From assembly GCF_014647515.1 (NCBI RefSeq), contig NZ_BMPI01000001.1, forward strand, positions 124,001 to 188,000: a stretch of DNA of 64,000 nucleotides, written 5' to 3'. Shown here in pieces: positions 39,701 through 51,700 of the stretch. Source of the DNA: Dactylosporangium sucinum (lineage in GTDB: Bacteria; Actinomycetota; Actinomycetes; Mycobacteriales; Micromonosporaceae). Position 1 is the first letter of the stretch; every line of letters begins with the position of its first letter. The notes beneath the pieces were generated by a model. It did no database searches. It saw nothing but the letters and a program-made list of their open reading frames with translations, and was not told where the DNA came from. Made by a program: the position numbers and the translations under genes.

Positions 39701-42700
39701 GAACACGTACACCTCGGGCAGCGTCCGGCCGTTGACGCTCACCTCGCGGGGCAGCCGGGCGCCGTGGTCGAGCTCGACCGTGCGGCGGGTCGGCTGGATG
39801 GTCTTGGCCCACCACGGCAGCTGCGGCGGGGCCTGGTGCTGCGGCAGCGCGGCCGGCGCGGCGGCGGACTGTACCCCGGCGATCGCGAAGCTGCCGTTGA
39901 CCAGGTGCAGCGCGGCTGCCTCGGTGGCCGCGTCCGACTGTCCGGCGACCATGATCTCCAGCGCTCCGGTCGCCTCCGGATCGAGCTGCATGAGGAGGCG
40001 ATAGGCGTGCTGCCAGGCATCCCGCGGCACGGGCTCGCCCGGGGTGCCGATCACGATCGTCGCGCCCTCGGCCCGAGCCGGCAATTCGGTGATCCGGTCC
40101 CGGGCCGCCGCATCGGGGTCCGGTTCGTGGATCCAGATGCCTGCTCCGACCAGCTCTGCCACCGTCGCCGGCTCGTCCGGTTCGTCGGCCAGCCGCACCA
40201 TCGACGGGTCGGCCTCATCGACGCTCGCCCCGGCGAACAGCCAGGTCGACTGCGGCAGCGTGACCGCCACCGCGCCGCTGTCGTCCCGGTACTGTACGTA
40301 AGGCTGCCAGGGCGATTGTGGCTCGCCGCCCAGATCCTGCCGCAGCCGCTCGCGGGTCGACCGTTCGGCCTGCTCCGCCGCCAGCCGGGCCACGTCGGCC
40401 ACGCCGCGCGGCTCGCCGTCCACGACAATGCGGGCGCGGTCGCGCGCGTCGGTCAGCACCGCGTCGTGCACCCGGATCGCGTCGGCCCGGGCCTCCGCGT
40501 CCACCCGGTCCCGGGCCGCCTCGGCGGCCTGGACCTGGCCGACGAACCCGGCCACCATGAGGAGGTCGCGCTGTCCGCCGGGGTCGGTGGGGACCATGCG
40601 CAGCGCGTCCCGGCGCACCCGGTCGAGCCAGGACCGCGCCCGGCGCAGCGCGGCCCGCGCCCGGCCCGGGTACCCGCCGCCGGCCGCGACCAGCGCCTGT
40701 TCCGCCTGTTCAGCCGCGAGCTGGGCAAGTCGCAGCCGCTCGCGTACCGCGCTGGTCGTTTCCCGCCCGGTGTGCCTGAGCCAGGCCAGGTGCACGATGA
40801 GATCCTCGTCGCGGGCGGCGGCCTCGAGCGCTGTCGCGTCGCCACCGCCGGTCAGCGCCGCCACCTGCCGGGCCTCGTGGGCGGCATCCCGCATTTCCGT
40901 GGTCTCGCCGCCGGCGAGCACCTGCCGGGCGATGGTTGTCACGTCCGCGGTGAGCACCGTCAGCCGGACCAGTTCGGCCAGGTCCTCCCAGGATGCGGTG
41001 CGCCCGCGCGGGCCGGTGACCCGGGTCAGCAGGGCGGCGACCCGTTGCCGCTCCCGGGCGCCGGCGAGGACCGCCCGACCGCCGCGCCAGTTCACCGCGT
41101 CCTTGACGCCGTCCAGATAGGCCACCCGCTGCACGGCCTCGGCCAGCGGGCGGACGGGGCGGTACACCGACTCCAGGACCGCCGCTTCGGCGTCGGCGCG
41201 GCGCTGCCGTACCAGCACCTCGGCCGAGCCCTGACCGGACGGGCCGTCGTCGCCGGTCAGGGTGCGCAGCACGGCCGCCTCGTCGGCGCGGCGCTGCACG
41301 GTCTGCACCCGCAACCGCACCGCCGGATCGCGCTCCGCGTCGTCGAGCACCCGCCGGTACGCCTCGTGCCAGGCGACCGCGGCCTCGCCGGCGGCCGCCT
41401 GGAAGGCGTACCACCGGGAGAGTGCGGCCGTAACCAGGGCGACCGCGTCGAGGTGCGCGACCGCCCCACCGGTCAGCCGCCGCCTGACCCCGGCCAGCTC
41501 CCGGGCGGCTTCGGCCCGCACCGGTGGCGTGCTGTCCGGCGCGGTCTGCCGCCGCCGCAGGCCGACGAGGTGCTGCCAGACCTCCAGGACGTCGGGGGTG
41601 AGCACCAGCCGGAGCAGCGCCAGGTCGATCGCGCCCCGTTCGGCGTGCGCGACGGTGGTGCCGGCCGCGCCGGAGACGGCGGCCAGCTCGGCGACCTCGT
41701 TGTGCGCCTGTTGCACGAGCCGCTGGTACCCGCCGTCGCCCAGCGCTTCGCGGACGGCGTCCACCTGGGGCGTGGCGGCGAGCGCCTCGACCAGGTCGGC
41801 GGGCAGCCCGTCGGCCAGTGGCTGCTGGGCGAGGATCGCGGCGAACTCCGCTGCCGCCTGCTCGCCCGCCTGCGCGCCGGTGTCGTTCGGCCGATCGGCG
41901 GTCAGGTCGCCCAGCGTACCGTCGAGCGGCGCCTTGACCAGCCGGTGCGGCAGCGGGCCGCGCTGCAGGCCGCGGACCACGAACACCTCGTCCAGCCGGT
42001 CCAGCGGCAGCCGCACGCCGTGCCGCTGCGGTTGCGGATCGGGCACCGGGAGCCCGCCCGGCACCCGTACCTCCAGGACGATGTCGAACCGGCCCACCGC
42101 CTCCGGCTTGACGAAGCGAACCGGCACCCCATCCGGATCCGCCGGGACCCGTACCGCCCGGTGCCGCAGATTGTCCACAGTGGACGGCAGGTGCCGGTCG
42201 CCGGATACCACCACGTACCCGGTGAGGTACCCGCTGCGGGTGGGCGTCGCGGCGCCGTCCCGTCGCAGGGTGACGGTGAAGCCGTACCCGTTGGCGGCGG
42301 CGAGCTCGGCCAGCTCGGCCGCGGCCCGTTCGGCCCGCTCGCGACCGAGCGCCGGGTGCAGCCGGGCGAGCCGGGCCTTGGCCGCGTACGTGCGGGTGTG
42401 CCAGTCGATCGTCACTTCGGCGACCCGGTGCCAGTCGCCGTCCGGCGCCGGTACCGGGAAGGCACCCGCCGGGGCACCGCCGCCGGCGGCGGCGAAGACC
42501 GCGCCGAGCAGCTGCGGGGTCCCGGTGGCCAGCAGCTCCAGGCCCCGCTCGCGCAGGACGCTCGCCGACCAGCGGACCTGGTGCCCGCTCGGCAGGCCGG
42601 TGGACTGGGTCCGGTGCCGCAGCACGGTACGGCCGGGCCGCAGCCCGGTGCCGGCCTCGATCGAGCTGGCCAGCTCCCACTGGTCCGCCACGTGGGCGAG

Positions 42701-45700
42701 CACGTCGTCGATCAGCTGGTTCAATGCCCAGCCGTCCAGCCCGGCGTACGCGGCCGCCCACGGCTCGGTCCGCAGCCGGGCGACCAGCGCGCCCCGGTGC
42801 TCCGGCCGCTCGGCGGTGCCGGCGGCCGGGGTGGGCGCGGCCGTCGCCGAGTGCGGCTTGTCCGTCGCGACCGGCACTGCGCCGGACGGTCCGGGCGCGA
42901 GGTCGAGCTGCCGGCCGTACGCCCGGTGCAGCGCCGCCAACTGGTCGAGCCGTCCGAGCGCCCGCGCGATCGGCTCGGTGGCCGCGCGGACCGGGGCGAG
43001 CACCCGCTGCTTCGCCGCCTGCATCGCGGTCCACGCCTGCTCCGCCGCCGGGTACGAGTCCGCGAGCGTCTCCTCCGCGGCGGCAGCGGCCGCGCGCAGG
43101 TCCGCGTCGGTGGCAGCGGACAGGGCGAGCTTCGGGTGCGTCCGCAGGTACTGCGCGCGGGCCAGGTCGGCGGCGGCCCGGGCCGCGTCCTGGTGCCGGG
43201 CCAGGAATTCGTCGATCTGCTCGCCCAACGCGCTCTGGCTGATGAGCCAGGCGGTCGACCGCAGCGCGGATCCGGTCAGCGCCTCGGGCGGCAGCATCTC
43301 GTCGCGCTGCGCGAGGTACGCCGCGCGGGCCTGCTGCTCCGCCGCCGCGGCGGCCGGGTTCTCGGTCGCCCGTGCGGTCGCCGCGGTCCAGGCGTCGTGC
43401 TTCGCGGTCAGCTGCGACGCGGCCAGTTCCGCGTCGCGCCGGGCGTCCCGCTTGGCCTTCGCCAGGTCCTCGCCGAGCGCGAGCGTGGTGGCCGCCGACG
43501 TCAGCTCGTCCAGGTCGCCGTACCCGGCCCGGGCCAGGCCCTGAGCCTCGACGCGGGCCTGCGCCATGGCCGGCGAGTCGGCGCCGAGGTACGCCCCGGC
43601 CAGCGGCTGCACCGGAGCGCTCAACGCGCGCAGCCGGACCAGCTCGACCACCTGCGCGGCGTCGTCCACGTCGAACGCGGCCAGCCGGGCGAGGGCGTCG
43701 CGGTAGAGCTGCTGCAGGACGGACGGGCCGGCGAGGTCGGCGAGGAGGGGCCCGAGGTACGTCAGGTACGCGGCCCGGGCGACCTTGTCCGCCGCAGCGT
43801 CCCGGCGCTGGTCGAGGATCCGCCGCAGCGCGTGGTGGGCGGCCGGATCGGCATCGGCGACCGCGGGATCGCGCTCGTCCGCGCTGGTGACCGAACTGAT
43901 GTCCGAGCCGATGTCCGAGCCGATGTCCGAGCCGGTGTCGCGGCCGAAGAGCGCTTCACCCACGACGGACATCGCCGCGATGGCATCGCTCACGGCCGAT
44001 GCGATGGTCGCCTTCCACCCCCGGTGTTGCCACGGGCCGGGGTGCGCCGCGGCGCGGGCGGCGCTGAGTCCCTCGAGGGGCGGCTGGGCCGGCTGGTCGG
44101 CGTCCGGCTGACCGCCGGCGGGCAGGTACAGGCGGAGGGTGCCGGTTGCCTGCGGTACCAGCCGCAGGCCCTGGGTCACGGCGGCCTGGCCGAAGTACAT
44201 CGCACCGTCGTGCGGGCTGACGAACAGCGGTTCGCTGGAGGCCCAGGTCGGGATGGTGTGCGCGTCGGCGAACGCCTGCGCGGCGGACTGCTCGCACGCC
44301 AGCAGGACGGCCGTCGTGGCACCGTCGGTCCGGGCCTGCGCGATCGCGCTGTGCAGCTGCGCCCCGCCCAGGGCCACGCCGCCGTCGACCCCGTGGCCGT
44401 GCACCACGACCACGCGGCTCGCGTCGGGCACGGAGACGGCGAGCCGGCGCTGCACCGCGGCGGCGATCACCGGGTCCGGCGACATGCCGACCCACAGCTG
44501 CACGGCCTCACCCGGCCCGCCGGTGCGGGTCACCGCCGTCTGGGTGGTGCCGCCGACGGCGGCGGCCGCGACCGCGTCCAGCAGTGACTCGATCCGTTGG
44601 TGCAGGTCGCTGAGGCGATCCAGGTCGGGCGCCGCGAACCCGGACTGCCCGAGCCGGTCGGTCATGTCGTCGACGAGGCCGCGCATGCGCGTGGTGAAGG
44701 CCGGGACGAGGCCTGCGCTCAGTCCCCCCGACAGATCCTGGAAGCGGCCCAGCTGCCGATCGAACACGGCCTGATGGGCGGCGACCAGCGCATCGAACTC
44801 CGGCTGGGACAGCTGCGCGGCGGGTGCCTCGCCCGGCATCAGCAGCTGAGCCACCGACCGGGGCGGGTCACCCGTCCGCAGCGGCAGCACCATGTAGTGC
44901 GTGCCGGTGTAGAACACGTAGCCCACCGGGGGCCGCGCGGGGCCGATGTGGTTCGGGGCATCCGGCCCCAGCACCGTCAGCGGCAGGTCCCACAACCACG
45001 CTGCCAGCATCGGCACGCGGTCGCCGGTCTCGCTGTTCCACGCACCCAGCCGCCGGATCAACGCCAGGTGGGCCGCCTGCCGTTGCCGGCGCAGCTCGGG
45101 GGTCGCCGCGTCGACGACGTCCGGGAAGAAGTGCGCCAGCGCGGCATCCCCGTGCCCGGGGTCCACGTCGAACGCGTCGAAGGACCGCTCGAGCGCGTCG
45201 GCCAGCGCGTCGCGGGCACCTTGAATGTCGTCGGCCGACGGGGTTACGAGGTCGCTGATGCCGGTCAGCGGCAGCCGCGAGCCGAAGCCGATGAGCATCG
45301 TGCGGAAGAAGCAGTCACCGTCGGCGGGAACGTCGACGGTGTCGGCCCGGTACCGCTGCCGGAGCGTCCGGTACGCCCGCAGGTTCGCCTCCCGCGCCAT
45401 GGCGTGGCGCCGCAACCGGCCGGCCCGCTCGGCGGCGAAGTTGGCCACGAGCGCCGCGGCGGTCCGGCCGGCCTCGTCCGCCGGCCCGTCAGGCCGACCG
45501 GCCGAGGCGGACTGCGCAGACGACGACGGCAGCGCAGACGACGACGGCGGCGCGGACGAGGACGGCGGCGCGGTCGGCGGCGGCGACGGGCTCGGTTCGG
45601 TCGCTGCCGGGAGCGGCCTGATGCGCGCGGGCTGCGAGAGCTCGCCGAGCCACCATCGACCGCCGCTGTCGCCGATGCTGAGCAGGGCGGCCGCCTCGGG

Positions 45701-48700
45701 CGGCAGGCTGACGACGTGGTTGGTGACCGCGTCGCCGTCACGCTCGCGGCGGAGCCTGGTCACCGTGGTGACGCGCCGGGCGAACTCGGGATCGGCGGCG
45801 ATGTGCCGCAGCACCGCGTTCCACACCGCCGCCGGGTTCTTCTGCCGGCGCACGACCGGATCGACGAGGTTCAGGTAGAGGTCGCCCTTGCGGTTGTGCA
45901 ACTGCCCGAAGAGCGTGTTCACGATCTGCTTGACGACGAGGAGGGTCTGCTGCCGGGTCGGCGCCGGGCGGACGCGGGTGTGCCCGGGATCGCCGATCCA
46001 GCTCTGCGCATTGAGCGACGTGATCCGCAACATCGGCAGGTGCGCCACGCTCGGCAGGCCCAGGACGGACGCCAGCGTCCGGAACACGGCCGGGCCGGTG
46101 CGGACGATGGTCTCGTACCGATGGGCGGCGTTCTTGGCCGCGAACGTGGCGGCCTGCGCGTCGGTGTACCTGTTCGGGGTGGCGTCGACGTCGACCCAGA
46201 CGTACTTGTAGAGGTCCCGTTGCGGCAGGCCGTAGTGGCGGCGCAACTGGTGCAGGACCAGGCGCGCGACGGGGTGAAGGGGCGGGAACACCAGCACCCC
46301 GTTGTTGACGATGGGTTGGGCGTTGTCGCTGCGGTTCTGGGCCGCCCAGCCCTGCTCGGAGTTACCCACCTGCTGCAGGTAGTGGGCGAACCGGCGCAGG
46401 AAGACGTTGTCGCCGTCGGTGTAGATGCCACCGAACACGAACATGATGGCCTTGCGGAGGATGTCGCTCGCCGCGGCGAAGGCCGGCCCGTCGTTCTTGT
46501 CCATCTCGAACCAGAACAGCTCCCGCAGCCACGGCTCGGCCATCAGCGGCAGGAGCTCGTGCACGCTGACCAGCAGTACGCCGCTCCGGTCGGCCCAGGT
46601 GACCATGTCCCTGATCTCGGCCCAGCGGTCGACCCCGTTCGCGGGAGGCCCGCTCGACCTGGCAGCCTCGATCTCTTCGGCCGTCACGTCCGTCCACAGC
46701 GCGACGCGGCCCCAGCCCCGGACCCGCCGGGCCCAGGCGGCCAGCGACGCCCGGAAGGCACCCATCCTGCCGCGCCCGGTCAGGGGACCGCCGAGCCAGA
46801 TGCTGTGCACGAGGTGCGGGTACGTCAGGCTGTCGGGCAGTTGGGTGGACGCGAACCCGGCCACCGGGTTGTCGGCCCAGCGCCGGTTGCGGCGGGTGGC
46901 CACGGTGACGGTACCGTCGTCCGCCAAGAGCGCGTCGGGCGTGATCCGGCCGGGGCGCCGCCGGCCGTGGTTCACCGCGACCGCGTCGAAGAACGCGACC
47001 GACTTCTGCGGTGGCAGTGCCTCCAGGTTCACGCCCGTCAGGTGGTCCGGCACCCGGTCGCGGCCCCGCAGCCCGAACAGGTCGTGCCCGACGGACGCCT
47101 GCCGCTCGGCCCCGGTGAGCGAGTCCGGCCCGCCGGGCTGCTCGGGCACCCGGGCGCGGGTCAGTTCGGTGCCGAGCCAGTCGGCGGTGGCCGGGGTCGT
47201 GTCGGGCGCCGGCCGGGTCTCGGTGACGTCGGTGACCTGCGGGCCGACGACGGTGAACGCGGTCCACAACCGCGTGTCGGACCCGTCGGCGGGTTCGACG
47301 CGCGGGTGCCCGCCGGCGCCCGGCCGCACCCGGCCGACCGCGCCGATGACCGTCTCCGTCCCGCCGGTGAGGCGGGCCAGCTCGCGCCCGACCTGCGCCG
47401 CGTGGGCGTCGACCCCGCCGACGCCGGCGTTCGTCGTCGTCAGCAGCACCGGCCGGCCGGGCGTGAAGGCCGGCGCGGCGACGACCGCCAGCGCCACATC
47501 GCGGGGCGTCAGGTTCTCGGCCTCGACCACCGTCGGCGGCGACGCCGTGCCGGCCAGTCCGGCGCTGGCCAGGTCGAACTTCAGGGGGGTGGTGAAGCGG
47601 GACCGGTCGACCAGGACCAGCGGCGCCGAGGTGGCGGGAACGGTCAGCCTGGTCCCATTGACCACTATGGACGGTGACAGGTGGTCGGGCAGCGGGTCCA
47701 GCAGCCGGTCGACGTGGTCGCGCAGGGAACTTGGTAGCTCCGCGCCGGCGGTAGCCGCGCCGGTCGTCACCAGGATTCGCGGCGAGTGCGAGCGCGCAGG
47801 CAGGTCCGCGGCGACGGCCCGGCCCGGCGCACGGTCCGGGCCCGTGGTCGGGTGCAGCCACAACCCGTCCGGCAGCTGGGTCGCCGCCCAGCCTGGGGCG
47901 ATCTCGAACTCGCCACCAGCGACGCCGCTGATGTTGCGGGCGGGCGGCAGGCCCAGCGGGGTCTGCTGTTCGGGCGGGACGTACAAGCCTCGCTGGAAGT
48001 GGAACCAGACCGCCAGCTCGGGGAAGGTGGGCGTGTCGAGGCTTCCCCCGGCACCGACCGCGAACGCCTCGGAGCTGGCCGGCAACGTCGCCATGGCGGT
48101 CCGGGGCACCGAGACCACCGGCCCGCCGGGGCCCAGGTCCGGCCAGATGGCCTCGCCCCGCTCGCCCGTCCACCCGGCCAGCGCGGTGGCCCAGCGCTCG
48201 GCCTCGGCGACGGTCACGGTCCCGGTCGTCGGGTGCAGTTCGAGCGTGATCGCCCGGGCCAGCCAGGCCGGCAGGGTGGCGTACAGCTGTCGCACGGTGT
48301 CCAGACCGACGGCCGGATCGACCGTCAGCAGCAGCCGGGCCGGGTGGCGGGCGTCGGTCGCGCCGACCGTGGCCGGCACGGCGCCACCGTCCGCGGTGAG
48401 GTGCCAGCCCAGCGGGGTCTCCGACAGCGCGTACCCGGCCGGCGCGGACAGGGTGGGCAGGACCCGCTCCGCGCGCAGCACCGCGGCCGGCAGCGGCGGC
48501 AGCGGCAGGGAGCGCTTGCGGGCGATCAGCGTCCGTGCCCGGACCTCGGCCTCCGCCGGGTTCACGGACAGCCCTTGTACGAGCGCCGTGATGTCGGCGT
48601 CGGACGCCCGGTGCAGGCGCTGCGCCTCCCGCCACCACGCCACGGCGGGCATCCCGTTGAGCAGCTTGGCCAGGCCGTCGCTCGTGCTGACCTTCGTCCA

Positions 48701-51700
48701 GTCCGCCGGCCGGCGCAACCGTGGTCCGAGGGTCAGCGTGTCGCGTGGCTGCGGGACCCGGACGGCGCCGTTGGACGACGTGACGAAGGCACCCGGCCCC
48801 ACCACCACGCCCGCGTCCAGCAACAGATCGACGCCGACGCCGTCGTACACCGACCGCAGCAGTGCGGGATCGTTCTGCAGCTCCTCGACGTCCAGGTCCG
48901 CGTGGCCCGGTTCGGCCTGGATGGCCAGCGCCACCTGGTGGTCCGGTGCCGGACCCTCGCCGTCGAGGTCCACACCGCCCGCGCGGACGGCCTGGGCCTG
49001 GAGCGCCGGTACTCCCGTGAGCGCGTACAGTCCGGCGACGACGAGGGCGTCCACGACGAACTCGCGGTGCGGCGACGCGACGACGTCCCAGCGCCGCAGC
49101 TGCTCGTCCTGGTAGGTGCCGTCGGACCGGGGAGTCATCTGCCGGGACAGCTGAACCAGGCCGCCGTCGTAGTCGGAGAGCTGGCCGTCCAGCGACGTGT
49201 CCAGCGCCTCGCCGGGCGCCTGGCCGCCCTCGACCACCACCTTCGACCAGTGCTCGTGCGGCAACCAGACGCGGGTGCCGTCCGGGTCCTCCGTGCCGGC
49301 CCCGACCGGCACGGAGACCATCAGCCAGTACCCGGGCTGTGCCGGATCCGGTGGCTGGAGCTGGGCGTACACGCCGTTGCCTTGGACCGTCCGCTCACCC
49401 CGCAGCAGCCCGCCCGCGGTGACCGGCGTCGCGGCGTTGCCGTCGACGCGCACCCACACGTGCGGGTACGCGTACCGGCGCAGCGGCCGGTCGCCGACCC
49501 GGTGCAGCTCGACCGGAAAGTCGAAGCCGTTGTCCTGCTTGAACTTCTCGACAAGGGCGCGGCGCTGCCGTGCCGCGGTGAGGTCGAGCGCGTTCTGCGT
49601 CGCGACCTGGTGCCAGTTGATGACGAGCCGCTCGACGTCCTGCCAGGAGCGTTGGTGGTGCTGCTGTACCTCCATCACCATGTTGGCGTTGCCGTTGGTC
49701 TCCTGGCCCTTGACCGCGGCCTGTCTGCGGTCGATGCCGTGCCGGTGCCCGGTCACGGCGGCCACGCCCAACTCGACCAGTTCGGTGTGTCCCTGCGCCA
49801 CCAGCCAGAAGAGGTTGGTGGCCGCCCGCACCGGACCCTTGTCCATCCCGGACTTCGGCGCGTAGGTGGCGTAGGCCCTGGACCTGGGCCTCCAGTGCAC
49901 GACGTAATCGCCGTAGTGGGCGTCGGACCCGCGCTGCTGGAACGGTGAGATCAGCGCCGCGTAGCCCGGCAGCACGTCCGGATGCTCCGGCACGTACGTC
50001 AGCCCCGTCGCGCCGGCCTGTCCCTTCGGGGTGAGGGCCGACGGGTAGCCGAGCTGCCACTCGGCCTTGCCCCGGTGCCGTTGAAGGTAGTTCTCGCCAG
50101 GGGCGCCCGCCAACTGCCATCGGTTGATGAAGCTGGCCCGCGGCAGCATCGCGGCGAGCTGCCACCCCGTGAGCCGTACCTCGTCCGGTTCCCGGGGGTG
50201 CTCCGGCGGCAGGACGTCGCGGACGCGGATCACCTGGCTGCCGTCGCGGACCAGCACCTCGTCCAGCCGGAACCGAATCGGCTCGTCGAACTGGAAGTTG
50301 CTGACGAGCAGCGTCGAGTTGCGCAGGTAGTGGACCGTGTCGTCGACGATCTCCTCGATCCGGTCGTCGTCGAGCTCGGAGAGTGCGGGCGACATCCCTT
50401 CGACCTGCCGGAGCGCGGCCTCGTGTGCCTTGGCGTAGTCGTCCACCCCCTGCCAGAACGCGTACGTCATCGCCCACAGCTGATCGGGCGTCAGGCTCGC
50501 CGGGTCGGGCACGCCGGAGCCGAACGCACCCAGCCAGTGCAGCGCCCGGCGGGCCCGCGTGAGCTGTCCCTGGGCAGCATCCTGGAGCGAACGCCGACCT
50601 GCGACGGTCACGCTCGGCCGCGTGGGCAGACGGAACCACGTGGCGACGGTGGCGCCGTCGTCGAGCCGTGTCACCGCGGTCCCGACGGCAAGTTCGGCCA
50701 GGGCCTCGATCATGTCCTGCAGTGCCCGCCGCGCGGCCATCGGCCCGCGGGTCGACAGGATCCCCAGCACCTCCACCTCGAAGGCGCCCGGGACCGGCGC
50801 CGGGTCCTTGGCCGGCTGCTGCGCACCGATCCGCGCCCGACGATGACCGACGTACCGCACGACCGCGTACGCCATCGCGATGCCGGCGGCGGTCACGACC
50901 GCGACCGGTACGTAGATCTGGAGGGGCACCGACTTGCTGGGCTCCGGCGACTGTTGCATCGCGCTCCAGATCGCGTTCGCCCACTGCGACGGGTCGGGAT
51001 ACGCACCGATGAACTGCCAGCCGGCGATGCCGCGCAGCGCGGGAAGGCTCCGACGCAGTTCCGCGACGTCGCGGTCCGCCGAGTGGGTGGTGACCGGCCG
51101 GAGACTGGCGCTCTCGATGCTGGTGGAGCCGACGGTGATCAGCGTCTTCTCCGGGTCGGTGATGCTGGCGTTGAACGGAAGAAGGCCCACGTCCCAGATG
51201 ACGTGCACGAAGTCGACGTCCGCGCTGACCTGCTCCAGCTCATCCGTCACCGCCGGCAGCTCGATGCGCGGCCGGTGCGTCACGCTGATGGTGAAGTTCG
51301 GGCCGAAGGAACCGCGAAGCGCGGGCATCAGCTGCCGGTACCGGAGGGCGGGCGGACGCGCGGCGCCGTTGCGGAAGACGTCGAGGCCGCCGAAGGCGCG
51401 TTGCCGCAGGAAGCCTTCGAGGAGCTGGTACAGGGCGGGAAAGATCTCCTCCGCCAACCGCTCGTCGATCGGCGCGTACAAGTAGGCCGCGCCCGGAGCG
51501 GTGAGCGGACCGGACGTCATCCCGCCCAGCATGGCGCGGACGTTGAGCCGCCCGCTGAGCGCGGCAAGATCCGTCCACAGTTGGTCGAGCTCGGACGAGT
51601 CAACCGGGCTGTCACCCAACCAGAGGCTGGGGCTGAGGAACTGCGGCTGGTCGGCGCGGAGCGCGGTCTCGTTCACCTCGAACCGCAGCGGCCCCACGAG

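Noticed and set aside
38456..44587. A 2,043-codon plus-strand reading frame, and several others over 900 codons inside 27-64 kb
   Set aside because: They are rich in Arg, Gly, Pro, Ala and His with no domains, and mirror the giant minus-strand gene. Such frames are expected opposite very GC-rich coding DNA.
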